This document shows, in pieces, positions 8,428-18,856 of a stretch of DNA of 64,000 nucleotides (its first letter is position 1; every line of letters starts with the position of its first letter). A model generated the notes under the pieces. The model saw nothing but the letters and a program-made list of their open reading frames with translations. It was not told the origin of the DNA and did not search any database. The position numbers were made by a program, and so were the translations under genes. The stretch covers positions 4,996,501 to 5,060,500 of the forward strand of contig NZ_CP136422.1 of NCBI RefSeq assembly GCF_034355335.1. The letters run 5' to 3'. The stretch comes from Blautia coccoides (GTDB lineage Bacteria > Bacillota > Clostridia > Lachnospirales > Lachnospiraceae).

Positions 8428-9390
8428 ATGATTACAATGTTAATGGAAAAAGTTTTAAACGGAGGCACTCTCACCAAAGAAGAGGCAATACGCCTTTCCT
8501 CTGCAGACTTGGAGCCGCTCTGTCAGGCGGCAGACCGGATACGCCGGCATTTCTGCGGGAATGCTTTTGATATGTGCTCTATCATCAACGGCAAAAGCGG
8601 AAAATGTCCGGAGGATTGTAAATACTGCGCCCAATCTGTCCATTATTCCGCAGATACCGCTGTTTATCCTCTTCTTGATTCCCATGAAATCGTTCGGGAG
8701 GCAGAGGCCAATGCAGCAAACGGCATCCTGCGCTTCTCCATTGTAACATCAGGAAAACGTCTGAGTGACAGAGAAGTGGAACAGGTCTGCGAGAGTTTTC
8801 GGAAGATAAAAGAAACCTGTGGTATATCTCTGTGTGCCTCCATGGGACTCCTCTCCAAAAAACAATTTGAGATGCTGAAAAGTGCCGGTGTGGTCCGCTA
8901 TCACAACAATCTGGAAACCTCCCGCCGCTTCTTCCCTCAAATCTGCACCACACATACATACGATGACAAAATACAGGCTATTTTAGATGCTCAGGAGGTG
9001 GGCCTCACAGTATGCAGCGGGGGCATTATAGGTCTTGGGGAAACCATGGAGGACAGAATTGATATGGCCATTACACTGCAAAAGCTGCATATCCGTTCTG
9101 TGCCTGTCAATGTTTTAAACCCGATTCCCGGTACTCCTCTGGCGCATCGTGTGCCTCTGGATGAGGATGAAGTCTGCCGGACTGCGGCTGTGTTCCGTTT
9201 TCTTATGCCAGACAGTCTCCTGCGCATGGCAGGAGGCCGGGGGCTTATGAGAGACCAGGGACGGCGTGTGTTTCAGTCAGGCGCAAATGGGGCCATCACG
9301 CAGAATATGCTGACCACAGGGGGCGTTGCAGTTAATGAAGACAGACTTCTGGCTGAGGAATTGGGATTTGAGATCAGGCTTTACGAGTAA
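8428..9390 (+). CDS. bioB: Biotin synthase
   Basis: A 320-residue radical SAM enzyme that inserts sulfur into dethiobiotin. The radical SAM cluster motif CPEDCKYC gives Cys60, Cys64 and Cys67, followed by AQS. Later BioB signatures are ETSRRFF with NNL before it, GLGET and NVLNPIPGTPL. The start follows AACGAGG. It stands alone with its own promoter, operator and terminator. No other biotin synthesis gene is in the window, so dethiobiotin must be imported or made elsewhere. Confidence 0.96.
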   Translation: MITMLMEKVLNGGTLTKEEAIRLSSADLEPLCQAADRIRRHFCGNAFDMCSIINGKSGKCPEDCKYCAQSVHYSADTAVYPLLDSHEIVREAEANAANGILRFSIVTSGKRLSDREVEQVCESFRKIKETCGISLCASMGLLSKKQFEMLKSAGVVRYHNNLETSRRFFPQICTTHTYDDKIQAILDAQEVGLTVCSGGIIGLGETMEDRIDMAITLQKLHIRSVPVNVLNPIPGTPLAHRVPLDEDEVCRTAAVFRFLMPDSLLRMAGGRGLMRDQGRRVFQSGANGAITQNMLTTGGVAVNEDRLLAEELGFEIRLYE

Positions 9391-9451
9391 AGACGGGATT
9401 TTTTGAAATGAGCTTGAAATCTTAATTTTTCTCTGCTATACTGGATTTTGT

Positions 9452-9500
9452 AAAAGAGCTTATGCGGATTATAATAATCGTTTGCATAGGCTCTTTTTTT
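9452..9500 (+). terminator. Terminator after bioB
   Basis: AAAAGAGCTTATGC pairs with GCATAGGCTCTTTT (one T-G wobble) and is followed by a run of T residues. Confidence 0.85.
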
Positions 9501-9583
9501 GTTATTTTATGGGTAAATCTGCCTTACTCTGCGTAACAATATTATTATGACCTGCCTTGCAGGCAGAAAGGATGGTTTGATTT

Positions 9584-10456
9584 ATGAAACATAATTACAA
9601 AATACTTGCGAAAAATATCGGGATGGAACTGCTGGGCAGTGTCTTTATTGCCATTGGTATTTATAACTTTGCGGTGGCCTCCCATTTCCCTATGACAGGT
9701 TTTTCCGGTATCGCTCTGATTTTAAACCGCTTGTTCCAGCTCCCTATCGGTATCTCCATCATTGTGCTGAATATTCCGGTGGCCATACTCTGTTTCCGGC
9801 TTTTGGGAAGGCAGTTTTTTCTCCGTTCCCTGCGGGCAATGATCATTTCTTCCGTAATGATCGATTACCTTGCGCCTTTACTGCCTGTCTATGAAGGAAA
9901 CCGGATGCTGTCAGCCATCTGTACCGGTGTGCTTGGCGGTTTTGGCTACGCTGTTATCTATATGCAGAACTCCTCAACAGGCGGAACTGATTTTATTATC
10001 ATGGCGGTAAAGGCGCTGAAGCCTTATCTTTCCCTGGGAAAGATTGCTTTTTTATCTGATGTGGGGATCATTCTGCTGGGCGGTATTATTTTTCGTGATA
10101 TGGATGGGATCATCTATGGAATGATCATTAATTTTCTGTTTGCCCTTGTGGTAGACAAAGTGGTTTACGGTATTAACGCGGGGAAGATGACCCTTATCGT
10201 GACAGAACATGGTCAGAAGGTCACAGAGGTGATCGATACATGCTGCGGAAGGGGCAGCACCATTTTGAAAGGAGTAGGCGGATACCGGATGGATGAGAAG
10301 CAGGTAGTTATGTGTGCCTGTAATAACAAGCAGATGTACTTTGTACAGAAAGCTGTGAAAGAGACGGACCCGGAAGCCTTTATCATTGTACTGGAATCGA
10401 ATGAAGTACATGGGGAAGGTTTTGAAATGCTGAAGATCGGAGAAAGCGGAGCCTAA
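9584..10456 (+). CDS. YitT family membrane protein with DUF2179 domain
   Basis: A 290-residue protein. Residues 1-195 form five or six transmembrane helices with the family patterns FPMTGFSGIALILNR and SSTGGTDFI. The C-terminal cytoplasmic DUF2179 domain (about 200-285) includes CGRGSTILKGVGGY. Length and domain order match the YitT family, whose transport role is not well established. The start follows AAAGGATGG. It is a single-gene unit convergent with the sugar operon. Nothing in the neighbourhood points to a substrate. Confidence 0.92.
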   Translation: MKHNYKILAKNIGMELLGSVFIAIGIYNFAVASHFPMTGFSGIALILNRLFQLPIGISIIVLNIPVAILCFRLLGRQFFLRSLRAMIISSVMIDYLAPLLPVYEGNRMLSAICTGVLGGFGYAVIYMQNSSTGGTDFIIMAVKALKPYLSLGKIAFLSDVGIILLGGIIFRDMDGIIYGMIINFLFALVVDKVVYGINAGKMTLIVTEHGQKVTEVIDTCCGRGSTILKGVGGYRMDEKQVVMCACNNKQMYFVQKAVKETDPEAFIIVLESNEVHGEGFEMLKIGESGA

Positions 10457-10517
10457 TCAGGAGCAACGGTACCTGACGTCTGATACGGCAGTGCCACAGT
10501 GCAGCAAGGCGGCGAAA

Positions 10518-10560
10518 AAAAATGCGTAAGGTGATTGTTTCTATCATCTTACGCATTTTT
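10518..10560. terminator. Bidirectional terminator
   Basis: A 17-bp stem (AAAATGCGTAAGGTGAT with ATCATCTTACGCATTTT, one G-T pair) with A-rich and T-rich flanks. It sits between the convergent YitT gene and the end of the beta-mannoside operon. Confidence 0.9.
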
Positions 10561-10608
10561 AATTAGGAAGAAAGTCCCGTGTGAGGGTGCCGGGCAGTTA
10601 CAAGGTTT

Positions 10609-11166
<558 letters not shown>

Positions 11167-13683
11167 CTATCTTACAGAAGCCATCTGCAGAGCTGTCTCT
11201 TTGGCGCCCCTTACAATTATTGTTTTTGTCTCTCCCGGAAGAAGGTCAAAATAATTATCCGAACATCTGTAATTTCCTTTTACATGTACGCCGTGGGCAA
11301 AGGATTCAGAGTGAAGGGTGAGGATCCTGTCATTTCCCTCCTGTCGGTCCTCTGTGCAGATAACCTGACTCTTTTCAAAATCCAGATTCCGCATATCATC
11401 TAAGCGGAGCCAGATATTGTCAATATTTTCATCAAGGACATACAGCATGATAGTTCCTTTTTTATAATCCCTGTCCGGAAGGGCTTCCCGCAGCAGATAG
11501 GAACGTTCTCCCGGCTCTGTCTCCAATTGGATCTTTCTTGTTTCTCTGATAGTTCCGTCAAAGGATACATAACCGAACTCTGCTGTGACCGACAATGGTT
11601 TGGGAGTATCGTTTGCACCCTGTAATATGACACTGCCATCCTCTGCACGCATAGTAAATTTTTGATGGGCCAGGGCACGTTTTACTCCATAGTAAGCGAT
11701 TTTCCTTCTCAGATAGTAGTCAATAATGGTCCATCCCACTTCGCCCCATGCGTCATTGTACATCCAAAACAGACCGCCATAGCACTGCTCTCTGAACCGC
11801 ATGGATTCCAGGGAGTATCCGTACATCATACCATGCACCATACCCGCGTAAGTAATATAATCTTCCAGAGAAAGTCTGTCCGCGTGGTCAACATAGTTTT
11901 TCTCTATGGCTGTATTCACAGTGTCTTTTTCAAAGACATTGTTGTGCATCTGCCATACTTCACTGGTCCTGTCCAAAGGCTGTCCATCCATATATTCCAG
12001 GATCGTTTCCATACAGCACGGCCCTACATAGCCGTATTCACTCACAAACTTGGCCTTGATCTTATCGTAATCTTTTGCTTCAATACGCTCTTCCATCTTT
12101 TTGCTCATATAAGCCTGCTGCCAGTGATGGATGTCGCCTACGGTATCGTCGTTTGGAAGCTCCCCTCCATAGGGTGAACTATTCCAATAGGGAATAAAGG
12201 GACAGTTTGCATGGATGACTTCTTTGGAGAGGATATTTGCAATATACATACCGTACTGATGTTCATATGTAAATTCAATTCCCCACTTGGGATTATCTGT
12301 GGAATTAAACAGCCAATGCACTTCGTTGGTACCGCAGAATAATCCCAGACAGCTATGACTGCGCAGACGTTTTGTCTGATAGTCAAATTCCCGGCGCATT
12401 TCCTCCCGGAACCATTGATGATGATCCGGATAAGTGGAGCACGCAAACATAAAATCATGCCAGATCAGAATGCCCTTTTCATCACAGAGATCATAGAAGA
12501 TATCCCTCTCATACAGTCCTCCGCCCCAGATCCTCAGCATATTGAAGTTGGCCTCTGCCGCTTCCTCTGTCAAAACCCTGTATTTTTCATCAGTTACCCT
12601 GGCATAAATAAAATCATTTGGAATCCAGTTTCCGCCCTTACAATAGATGGGCTTTCCGTTGATGACAAACTGGAATTTCCGGTCCTTTCCCTTCAGTACA
12701 TCTGTGTTTAACTCCAGTTTTCTGATTCCATAGCGAAATACCGGATATATCTCCACAGCATCTTCGCATACCGCTTCAACCTGTACCTCATACAATGGCT
12801 GTCTGCCGTAACCGTTTGGCCACCAAAGTTTCGCGTGAGGGATCAGAATCTCCTCTTCAAAATAATTATATCCCGATGTAAAAAGTCTGTCTTCATAAAT
12901 CTGTTCAAAGACAGTGTCCCCCTCATAGCTTATCCTGACTTTGTATTTTCCGTCTCTGGAGCTTATGAATCCCAGATTTTCCACATTCAGCATTAATTTC
13001 AGCTTTGCCTGCTCACCTATTTCTTCCGTGTGGAGGCAGACTTCCCTGAGTGCGATCTTCTTATGCCCTTCCAGTCTGGCACCACCTGTGATTCCGCAGG
13101 TGATCACTTTGGGACCCCAGTCCCATCCCACAGTATACTGAGGCCTTCTGACAAATGCTCTTCTGGCGTCACCACGATATTTTCCCCCGTTGTCTGTTTC
13201 CAGACATACAGCATGATTCAGCTCTGACAGATCCTGGTCCGACACTGATTCAAGCCCGCTGGTCACCCGGACTGTGATAACATTTTCTCCCTCTTTGATC
13301 TTGTCCTTTATATCATACACAAACGGATAGTGCACACTGTAATGGCTTCCAATATACTGCCCGTTAATGAAAATATCGCTTTTGGAATCCAGTCCCTCCA
13401 AAATAAGCTCAATGATATCTTCATTCTTATCCACACTGCAGCCGTCAAATGTTCGTTCAAACCACCATGCTCTCTTTTCTATCCACTCTGATTCCCTGCA
13501 GTAATCTGCCAAGACCGGATCCCTGATCACCCCGTTCTCTATCAGCGGCATTCTCACATCTGCCGGAAGACTGCAGCTATACCATCCATCTTCCAGTCCA
13601 TGTACATAAGCCCACTGGTCCTTCTCCACACTTAAAAGGCTCTCATGCATTCTCCAGTTGTCGTTCATCTTTAATTCAAACAT
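11167..13683 (-). CDS. GH2 beta-mannosidase
   Basis: An 838-residue protein with the GH2 beta-mannosidase plan: N-terminal sugar-binding jelly roll (to about 210, including FINGQYIGSH and RRPQYTVGWDWGP), immunoglobulin-like domain, TIM barrel (about 335-660) and C-terminal beta domains. The predicted acid/base is Glu454 in FCGTNEVHW and the nucleophile Glu549 in KFVSEYG. NMLRIWGGG is also typical. There is no signal peptide, so it should cleave imported beta-mannosides in the cytoplasm. The start follows GGGGGAA. It lies between the MDR dehydrogenase and the lyxose isomerase. Confidence 0.92.
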   Translation of the reverse strand: MFELKMNDNWRMHESLLSVEKDQWAYVHGLEDGWYSCSLPADVRMPLIENGVIRDPVLADYCRESEWIEKRAWWFERTFDGCSVDKNEDIIELILEGLDSKSDIFINGQYIGSHYSVHYPFVYDIKDKIKEGENVITVRVTSGLESVSDQDLSELNHAVCLETDNGGKYRGDARRAFVRRPQYTVGWDWGPKVITCGITGGARLEGHKKIALREVCLHTEEIGEQAKLKLMLNVENLGFISSRDGKYKVRISYEGDTVFEQIYEDRLFTSGYNYFEEEILIPHAKLWWPNGYGRQPLYEVQVEAVCEDAVEIYPVFRYGIRKLELNTDVLKGKDRKFQFVINGKPIYCKGGNWIPNDFIYARVTDEKYRVLTEEAAEANFNMLRIWGGGLYERDIFYDLCDEKGILIWHDFMFACSTYPDHHQWFREEMRREFDYQTKRLRSHSCLGLFCGTNEVHWLFNSTDNPKWGIEFTYEHQYGMYIANILSKEVIHANCPFIPYWNSSPYGGELPNDDTVGDIHHWQQAYMSKKMEERIEAKDYDKIKAKFVSEYGYVGPCCMETILEYMDGQPLDRTSEVWQMHNNVFEKDTVNTAIEKNYVDHADRLSLEDYITYAGMVHGMMYGYSLESMRFREQCYGGLFWMYNDAWGEVGWTIIDYYLRRKIAYYGVKRALAHQKFTMRAEDGSVILQGANDTPKPLSVTAEFGYVSFDGTIRETRKIQLETEPGERSYLLREALPDRDYKKGTIMLYVLDENIDNIWLRLDDMRNLDFEKSQVICTEDRQEGNDRILTLHSESFAHGVHVKGNYRCSDNYFDLLPGETKTIIVRGAKETALQMASVR

Positions 13684-13726
13684 ACGATCATTCCCCCATT
13701 CATAGTTATTCCATAGGTCTTCATCC

Positions 13727-14716
13727 TCACTCCCAGGGTTTCAGGATCACTTTACAGGTATCCTGTCCCATAAACTTCTCGAAGGCTCCCTGTACATCTG
13801 AAAATCCGTATACATCTGTAATAATTTTATGTACCACAGGAGAACGCCTGAGTATGGCAAACATTTCTTCCCTGTCATCCATGTTATAATGCCAGGAACC
13901 CATCAGAGTAAGTCCTTTTCTGATAAAGTCATCACTTGGGCAGATTGGAATTGTATTGTGGTTTTCTCCTATAAATGCCACACTGCCCCTTGGCTCCATC
14001 ATATCAATGCAGAGCCTTTCCGCATTGCCGTTGCCAGAAGCATCCACAGCCTTGATAAGCGGTGCATCTTTTTTCGCTTCTCTGATCTTTTCTTTGATAT
14101 CAGGGTCTGTTGGGTCCAAAACCACATCAGCCCCCATTTCCTTTGCCATGTTCTTGCGGAATGGAACACTGTCCAGAGCGATCACCCGCGCTCCCAAAAA
14201 CTTTGACACGGCAATGGCGCCCATACCCACAGGACCCAGACCGGTGATGAGTATGGTATCAAATCCCTTTACATTCAGCCTTTTAATAGAGCTGAACGCA
14301 GGGCCTAAAGCACAGCATCCCAGTGAACCCTGATCATATGTTATATCATCGGGAAGCTTTGTGCAGACAAAATCCTGTACCAGCACATATTCAGCAAAAT
14401 GACTGAAATACTGAGGCTTTTCCGTACAATAAATATAATTACCCGAAAGACACAGAGAACAGTGCCCACAGCCGGAAAGGGGATTTAATATGACCCTATC
14501 CCCCTCCTTCAGAAGGTTGGAGCCGTTGACTGCCACAACAACACCGGCACCTTCATGCCCGGCATCACGGACAGGTGTAGGTGAGACAAATGCTTTTCTG
14601 TCACTTCCGCAGATTGGCGTGGACTCTACTTTTACTACTACCCATTCTCCATGGGGTACCGGATCTGGCACGTCTTCCAGATACGCCCGATTATTTCCCA
14701 GAACTAATGATTTCAT
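13727..14716 (-). CDS. Zinc-dependent medium-chain dehydrogenase
   Basis: A 329-residue MDR oxidoreductase. It has the catalytic zinc motif region ICGSDRK with GHEGAG, a structural zinc loop with four cysteines (CGHCSLCLSGNYIYC), and a GLGPVGMGAIA dinucleotide-binding turn. It probably oxidises a polyol or sugar with NAD(P). It sits 11 bp after the TIM-barrel gene in the beta-mannoside operon, with an AAGGAGG ribosome binding site. The substrate cannot be read from the sequence. Confidence 0.88.
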   Translation of the reverse strand: MKSLVLGNNRAYLEDVPDPVPHGEWVVVKVESTPICGSDRKAFVSPTPVRDAGHEGAGVVVAVNGSNLLKEGDRVILNPLSGCGHCSLCLSGNYIYCTEKPQYFSHFAEYVLVQDFVCTKLPDDITYDQGSLGCCALGPAFSSIKRLNVKGFDTILITGLGPVGMGAIAVSKFLGARVIALDSVPFRKNMAKEMGADVVLDPTDPDIKEKIREAKKDAPLIKAVDASGNGNAERLCIDMMEPRGSVAFIGENHNTIPICPSDDFIRKGLTLMGSWHYNMDDREEMFAILRRSPVVHKIITDVYGFSDVQGAFEKFMGQDTCKVILKPWE

Positions 14717-14727
14717 CTTTTTCCTCC

Positions 14728-15570
14728 TTATGCCTCTTTGGGCCAGACTTTATCAATTGCCTCACTCACAACAGCCACCGCTTTTTCAAACTCCATCTCC
14801 CCCAGTTCCTTAACGAAAGGCTCTGCAAGGACCGGCCCTGTATAGCCCATATTTTTCAAGCCTTCAAAAAACTCACCGATCCTGAGGACCCCGGTGCTCC
14901 CCGGAAGTGCCCTCACCACATCCTCCTGTTCCTCTCTGGGAATCCCTGCGGGGGCATCCATAATATGGGCACACACCACCCAGGATTCATCCGGAAATTT
15001 GGCAAAATCCTCAAAAGTCTGTCCTGCCATATCCCAGTGCCAGACATCCATCAATATCCCCATATTTCCGGTTCCTATGGCGCGGCACAGCTCCAACATC
15101 TGGTCCAGGGTATGTATAAATTCATATTTCTTTCCTGCTCTTAATTTGGGCGGTCCCAGGAATTCCAGTCCCAGAGAGATATCATATTTTTTCAATATCT
15201 CGGCAGCCGCTCCCAGCCTTTCCCTGTGCAGATTGAAATTTTCTTCATATGTTAATTCGTCACTGGCCGGAATGATCCAGGTGATACAGCGGTGCATACC
15301 GCACGCCGCCGCATACTGTACATACTCCTCCAGCTTCTCCATATCCTTCCTGTAAGTCTCTTCGTCTTTTCTATATTCAACAGGAAGTCCGAATCCTGCC
15401 GCTTTTAAGTGGTATCTCTCCAAAATTTCTTTTGTCTTTTCCACAGGCATCTGAGCGTCACGCTCTATATTAAACCAGATTCCGTCAAATCCGTACTTCT
15501 CAGCCAGAGGTGCGGACTCTTCCAGTCCCACCCTGTGTCCGATACAATCCGGTGCCAATGTCTTATACAT
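14728..15570 (-). CDS. Sugar phosphate isomerase/epimerase family TIM-barrel protein
   Basis: A 280-residue AP_endonuc_2-type barrel. Likely metal ligands occur in LGLEFLGPPKLR (Glu), LMDVWHWDMAG (Asp and His), VVCAHIMDAP (His) and VLAEPF (Glu). The family includes sugar and keto-sugar isomerases, epimerases and inosose dehydratases, usually with a divalent metal. It is flanked by the ABC permease gene and a dehydrogenase in the same operon, so it likely converts an oxidised sugar intermediate. The specific reaction is unknown. Confidence 0.85.
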   Translation of the reverse strand: MYKTLAPDCIGHRVGLEESAPLAEKYGFDGIWFNIERDAQMPVEKTKEILERYHLKAAGFGLPVEYRKDEETYRKDMEKLEEYVQYAAACGMHRCITWIIPASDELTYEENFNLHRERLGAAAEILKKYDISLGLEFLGPPKLRAGKKYEFIHTLDQMLELCRAIGTGNMGILMDVWHWDMAGQTFEDFAKFPDESWVVCAHIMDAPAGIPREEQEDVVRALPGSTGVLRIGEFFEGLKNMGYTGPVLAEPFVKELGEMEFEKAVAVVSEAIDKVWPKEA

Positions 15571-15588
15571 AATTTTTTACCTCCAAAG

Positions 15589-16452
15589 TTATCCTTTCAC
15601 TGCTCCTGCCACCATACCCTCTATGATCCTCTTACTGAAAACAAAGTACAGGATCATAACCGGAAGCGTGGTTGTCATGATACCCGCCATTAATCTGGGA
15701 TAGTCTACCGTATACGCAGATTTAAACATTGTCAGTCCCACTGGGACAGTCCGCAGCGTGTCGCTGTTTACTAAGATCAATGAGAATGAAAATTCATTCC
15801 ACACGGCAAAGAACTGTATGATCGCCACTGTGGACAATATGGGCATAGCCAGCGGAAATACGATCTGGAACAGACATCGGAAAAAGCCGCATCCGTCTAT
15901 GGCAGCTGCCTCCTCCAGCTCTTTTGGAATCGATGCAATGTAACTCTCTATGAGCATAATGGATATGGGAAGTCCAAAAGCAACATAGGGAAACAGCAGC
16001 GTATACCAGTGATTTGTAAGCCCGCTCTGCCTAAGCTGAACATACATGGGAACAAGCAGTGCGTGTACAGGGATCAGCATACCCATGATAAAATAGTTAT
16101 ATATGAGGCTCCGCCCTCTGAAGCGGTATCTGGAGAGGACATACCCGGCCAGGAAAGAAAATACAATGATGATCAGAACAGACAAAATGGTATTCCTTGC
16201 GCTGTTCAGCATATACATTCCCAGCTTTGTCTGTGTAAACACTGATATGTAATTTTTCAGGTTCAGTGCCTGGGGAAGTGCCGTTGAACTCTGGGTGAAT
16301 TCGGCCTGCGTCTTGAAGGAGGAATAAAATATCCATACCATCGGGAAGATGCAGGAGAAAGAAAACACCAGGAGTAATCCATTACAGATCACTTTCCCGA
16401 TACTTTTTCCAACCTTTTTTGCGGGAACTGCATTATTTTTTAACTCAGCCAT
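15589..16452 (-). CDS. Carbohydrate ABC transporter permease (MalG type)
   Basis: A 287-residue permease with six predicted helices and the EAA loop ELEEAAAIDGCGFFRCLFQI that contacts the ATPase. The C-terminal VAGAVKG is characteristic of family 1 sugar permeases. Its partner permease ends 2 bp upstream. No dedicated ATPase is in the operon, so a shared MsmX-type ATPase probably serves it. Confidence 0.93.
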   Translation of the reverse strand: MAELKNNAVPAKKVGKSIGKVICNGLLLVFSFSCIFPMVWIFYSSFKTQAEFTQSSTALPQALNLKNYISVFTQTKLGMYMLNSARNTILSVLIIIVFSFLAGYVLSRYRFRGRSLIYNYFIMGMLIPVHALLVPMYVQLRQSGLTNHWYTLLFPYVAFGLPISIMLIESYIASIPKELEEAAAIDGCGFFRCLFQIVFPLAMPILSTVAIIQFFAVWNEFSFSLILVNSDTLRTVPVGLTMFKSAYTVDYPRLMAGIMTTTLPVMILYFVFSKRIIEGMVAGAVKG

Positions 16453-16454
16453 GA

Positions 16455-17357
16455 TCAGTAATCACTCTCCTTTCTCCAAGGCCTGGTGATGATCAGCCTG
16501 CTGATTCCCACCAGTCCCAGACTCAGCACCAAAATACCAATGGACATGGCACTGGCGTAACCGAACTGATTCTTGATAAACGTGGTCTTATATACCTGGA
16601 GTGCCATTACCATGGAACTGGTACCCGGTCCTCCGTTTGTCATAACGTAAATATGGTCAAAAATTTTCATATTACCTGCTATACACAACATAACGGCTAC
16701 TGCAATGGAGCCTTTGATCAGCGGAAGTGTTATCTTCACCGCTTTCTGTATTCCTGTTGCCCCATCAAGCTCTGCCATTTCATAGATACTGGGATCAATA
16801 GATGTCATAGCTGCCATGATTATAACCATGTAGTAGCCAATATACTGCCAGATCAAAGGGATACTGACAACGCTGATAATCGTGTTTGGATTATCCAGCC
16901 AGGGTTTTGCCAAATTTCCCAGATGCAAGGCCTTTAAAATAACATTTATAAGGCCATAGTCATAGTTAAAGATAAATGACCATGTAAAACCAACTACAAC
17001 TGCTGATATGGTAGCAGGAAAATACGCCACCACCCGGTGTAGTTTCTTAAATTTGACAAACCGGGATGTCAGCAGTGCTGAAAAAATAAACGCGATTCCG
17101 ATCTGTCCCGCAATGCACAGAACGGCGATCCAAATATTATTGCTGAATGCGTGCCAGAAGGATGTATCTTTTAATAAGATCTGATAATTTTTCCACCCTA
17201 CATATTTTGCCTGCGGACCCCCCGACCAATTGTAAAAGCTGTAATTGAACGCATTGATGATAGGCAGGATGACCACATAGGTATATACAATGAGCGCAGG
17301 CAGCAGGCATATGATAACTGCCATTCTTGTTTTGGGCTTCAGCGTGGATTTTCTCAA
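16455..17357 (-). CDS. Carbohydrate ABC transporter permease (MalF/UgpA type)
   Basis: A 300-residue membrane subunit with six helices and an EAA-type loop (YEMAELDGATGIQKAVKITL). The start is a TTG with AAAGGGGG eight bases before it; no nearer ATG fits the family N-terminus. It follows the binding-protein gene and pairs with the downstream MalG-type permease to form the import channel. Confidence 0.92.
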   Translation of the reverse strand: MRKSTLKPKTRMAVIICLLPALIVYTYVVILPIINAFNYSFYNWSGGPQAKYVGWKNYQILLKDTSFWHAFSNNIWIAVLCIAGQIGIAFIFSALLTSRFVKFKKLHRVVAYFPATISAVVVGFTWSFIFNYDYGLINVILKALHLGNLAKPWLDNPNTIISVVSIPLIWQYIGYYMVIIMAAMTSIDPSIYEMAELDGATGIQKAVKITLPLIKGSIAVAVMLCIAGNMKIFDHIYVMTNGGPGTSSMVMALQVYKTTFIKNQFGYASAMSIGILVLSLGLVGISRLIITRPWRKESDY

Positions 17358-17417
17358 GCCAGTACCCCCTTTTCTAATATCGCGGGGATGTACATCCCCG
17401 CGAGTTTACGCTTACTT

Positions 17418-18812
17418 TTACTGTGCAAGTTCCTGTTCTGTCTGTATCTCTTCTGCCAGTTCTTCCGGCGTCTTTTCCCCGATCAGCAGGGACTGGAGTC
17501 CCACATTCATAGTCTCAATGACAGAAGCATCCATGCAGGCATCATAAATAGGAACAGCCGTGATATTTTTGATCATTTCATTGTATTCATTAAATAATGC
17601 CGGAACTTTGGCTGTGTCATATTCCGGATCAGCCCATGCTGTCACGCCGCCCATAGAAGCTGTCACATTGGCCTGGCGCTCATCAGTCAAGGCTTTCAGT
17701 AAATCCATAGCCAGCTCACGCTTTGCAGGGTCCGTAACTTTGCTGCTCAGAGACATAAACCAGGCCGGTCCGCCGGATACTGTCTTCTGGTCCTCAGCGC
17801 CGCCTTCCACAGACGGAAGAATCGCAAGCTTCGTAGCTGCCTTTACATCCTCCGGTGCGGAGTTGTCAATAGTGGGGATAAACCAGGTACCGTTAACGAT
17901 GGCCGCTGCTTTTTTATTAAAATAAACTGTGTTCTGCTCTGTGTCATCAATGGAGTTAATGTCTTCATTAAACGCGCCTCTCTGCGCCAGATCCTGGAAA
18001 GCAGTCAGTGCCTTTACAAATGCCTCATCCGTAAATTTGGCTCCTGAGCCGTCCAATATGGACTGTGTCCAGTCCGGTCCTGTGAAACGATCTCCCAGAG
18101 TGCTTAACCAACAGGACTCTGCGGGCCAGTTGGGTTTATTTCCCATAACAAAGGGGGTGATTCCTTTTTCTTTAAATTTGTCTACTGCATCCAGCAGTTC
18201 ATCCCATGTCTCCGGGAAAGTTTCATAACCGATCTCTTTCCACATATCAGAGTTATAATACACCATACCTGTGGACATACTTTCCTGGGGTACGCCATAG
18301 GTCTTTCCGTCTCTCACCGCGGCATCAAATCCGCCCTTTATGTAGGCATTCTTCCAATCCTGATCCGCATCCAGTTCTGCGGTAATATCCGCTACCCATC
18401 CGTTATCCACAAATGTTTTAGTCCAGGAACCCTTCATCATAAACAGGTCCGGCAGATCACCTGACGCGCCCAGAGAGTTTATCTTTGTCTGGTATGCAGT
18501 CTGATCCATTTCTTCCACTTTTACTTCCACATCCGGGTGTTCTTCCTGCCAGGTATCAAGAGCACCAAAGAAGCCTGTGGTAAATCCACCCTCACCGATA
18601 TTGCTTCTGGACTGATGGCAGATCACGGTGATGGTTGTCTTTCCCCCTGTACTTTCCTTGCCCTCTTCACCGCTGTCCTGGTCCTTTTGCTCCTCTGCCT
18701 GCTCTGTGTCTTTGCTGTTATTATCTTCGTTCACTGCCTGAGGTGCCCCGCATGCGGTCATGGATGCCGCCAATGCTGCTGTCATAAGCGCTGCTAAAAG
18801 TTTCTTCTTCAT
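17418..18812 (-). CDS. Sugar-binding lipoprotein of the ABC importer
   Basis: A 464-residue family 1 extracellular binding protein. The signal peptide ends in a lipobox with lipidated cysteine at position 21 (SMTAC). A Gln/Glu/Asp-rich linker follows, then the binding fold (DLFMMKGSWTKTFVDNGW, TFPETWDELLDAVDKFKEKG). It should capture an oligosaccharide, probably a mannoside given the operon enzymes, and deliver it to the two permeases encoded next. Start after GGAGG. Confidence 0.92.
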   Translation of the reverse strand: MKKKLLAALMTAALAASMTACGAPQAVNEDNNSKDTEQAEEQKDQDSGEEGKESTGGKTTITVICHQSRSNIGEGGFTTGFFGALDTWQEEHPDVEVKVEEMDQTAYQTKINSLGASGDLPDLFMMKGSWTKTFVDNGWVADITAELDADQDWKNAYIKGGFDAAVRDGKTYGVPQESMSTGMVYYNSDMWKEIGYETFPETWDELLDAVDKFKEKGITPFVMGNKPNWPAESCWLSTLGDRFTGPDWTQSILDGSGAKFTDEAFVKALTAFQDLAQRGAFNEDINSIDDTEQNTVYFNKKAAAIVNGTWFIPTIDNSAPEDVKAATKLAILPSVEGGAEDQKTVSGGPAWFMSLSSKVTDPAKRELAMDLLKALTDERQANVTASMGGVTAWADPEYDTAKVPALFNEYNEMIKNITAVPIYDACMDASVIETMNVGLQSLLIGEKTPEELAEEIQTEQELAQ

Positions 18813-18856
18813 TATTTTTCCTCCGTTTCATTTTCACAATATTTGTTTTTAAATGG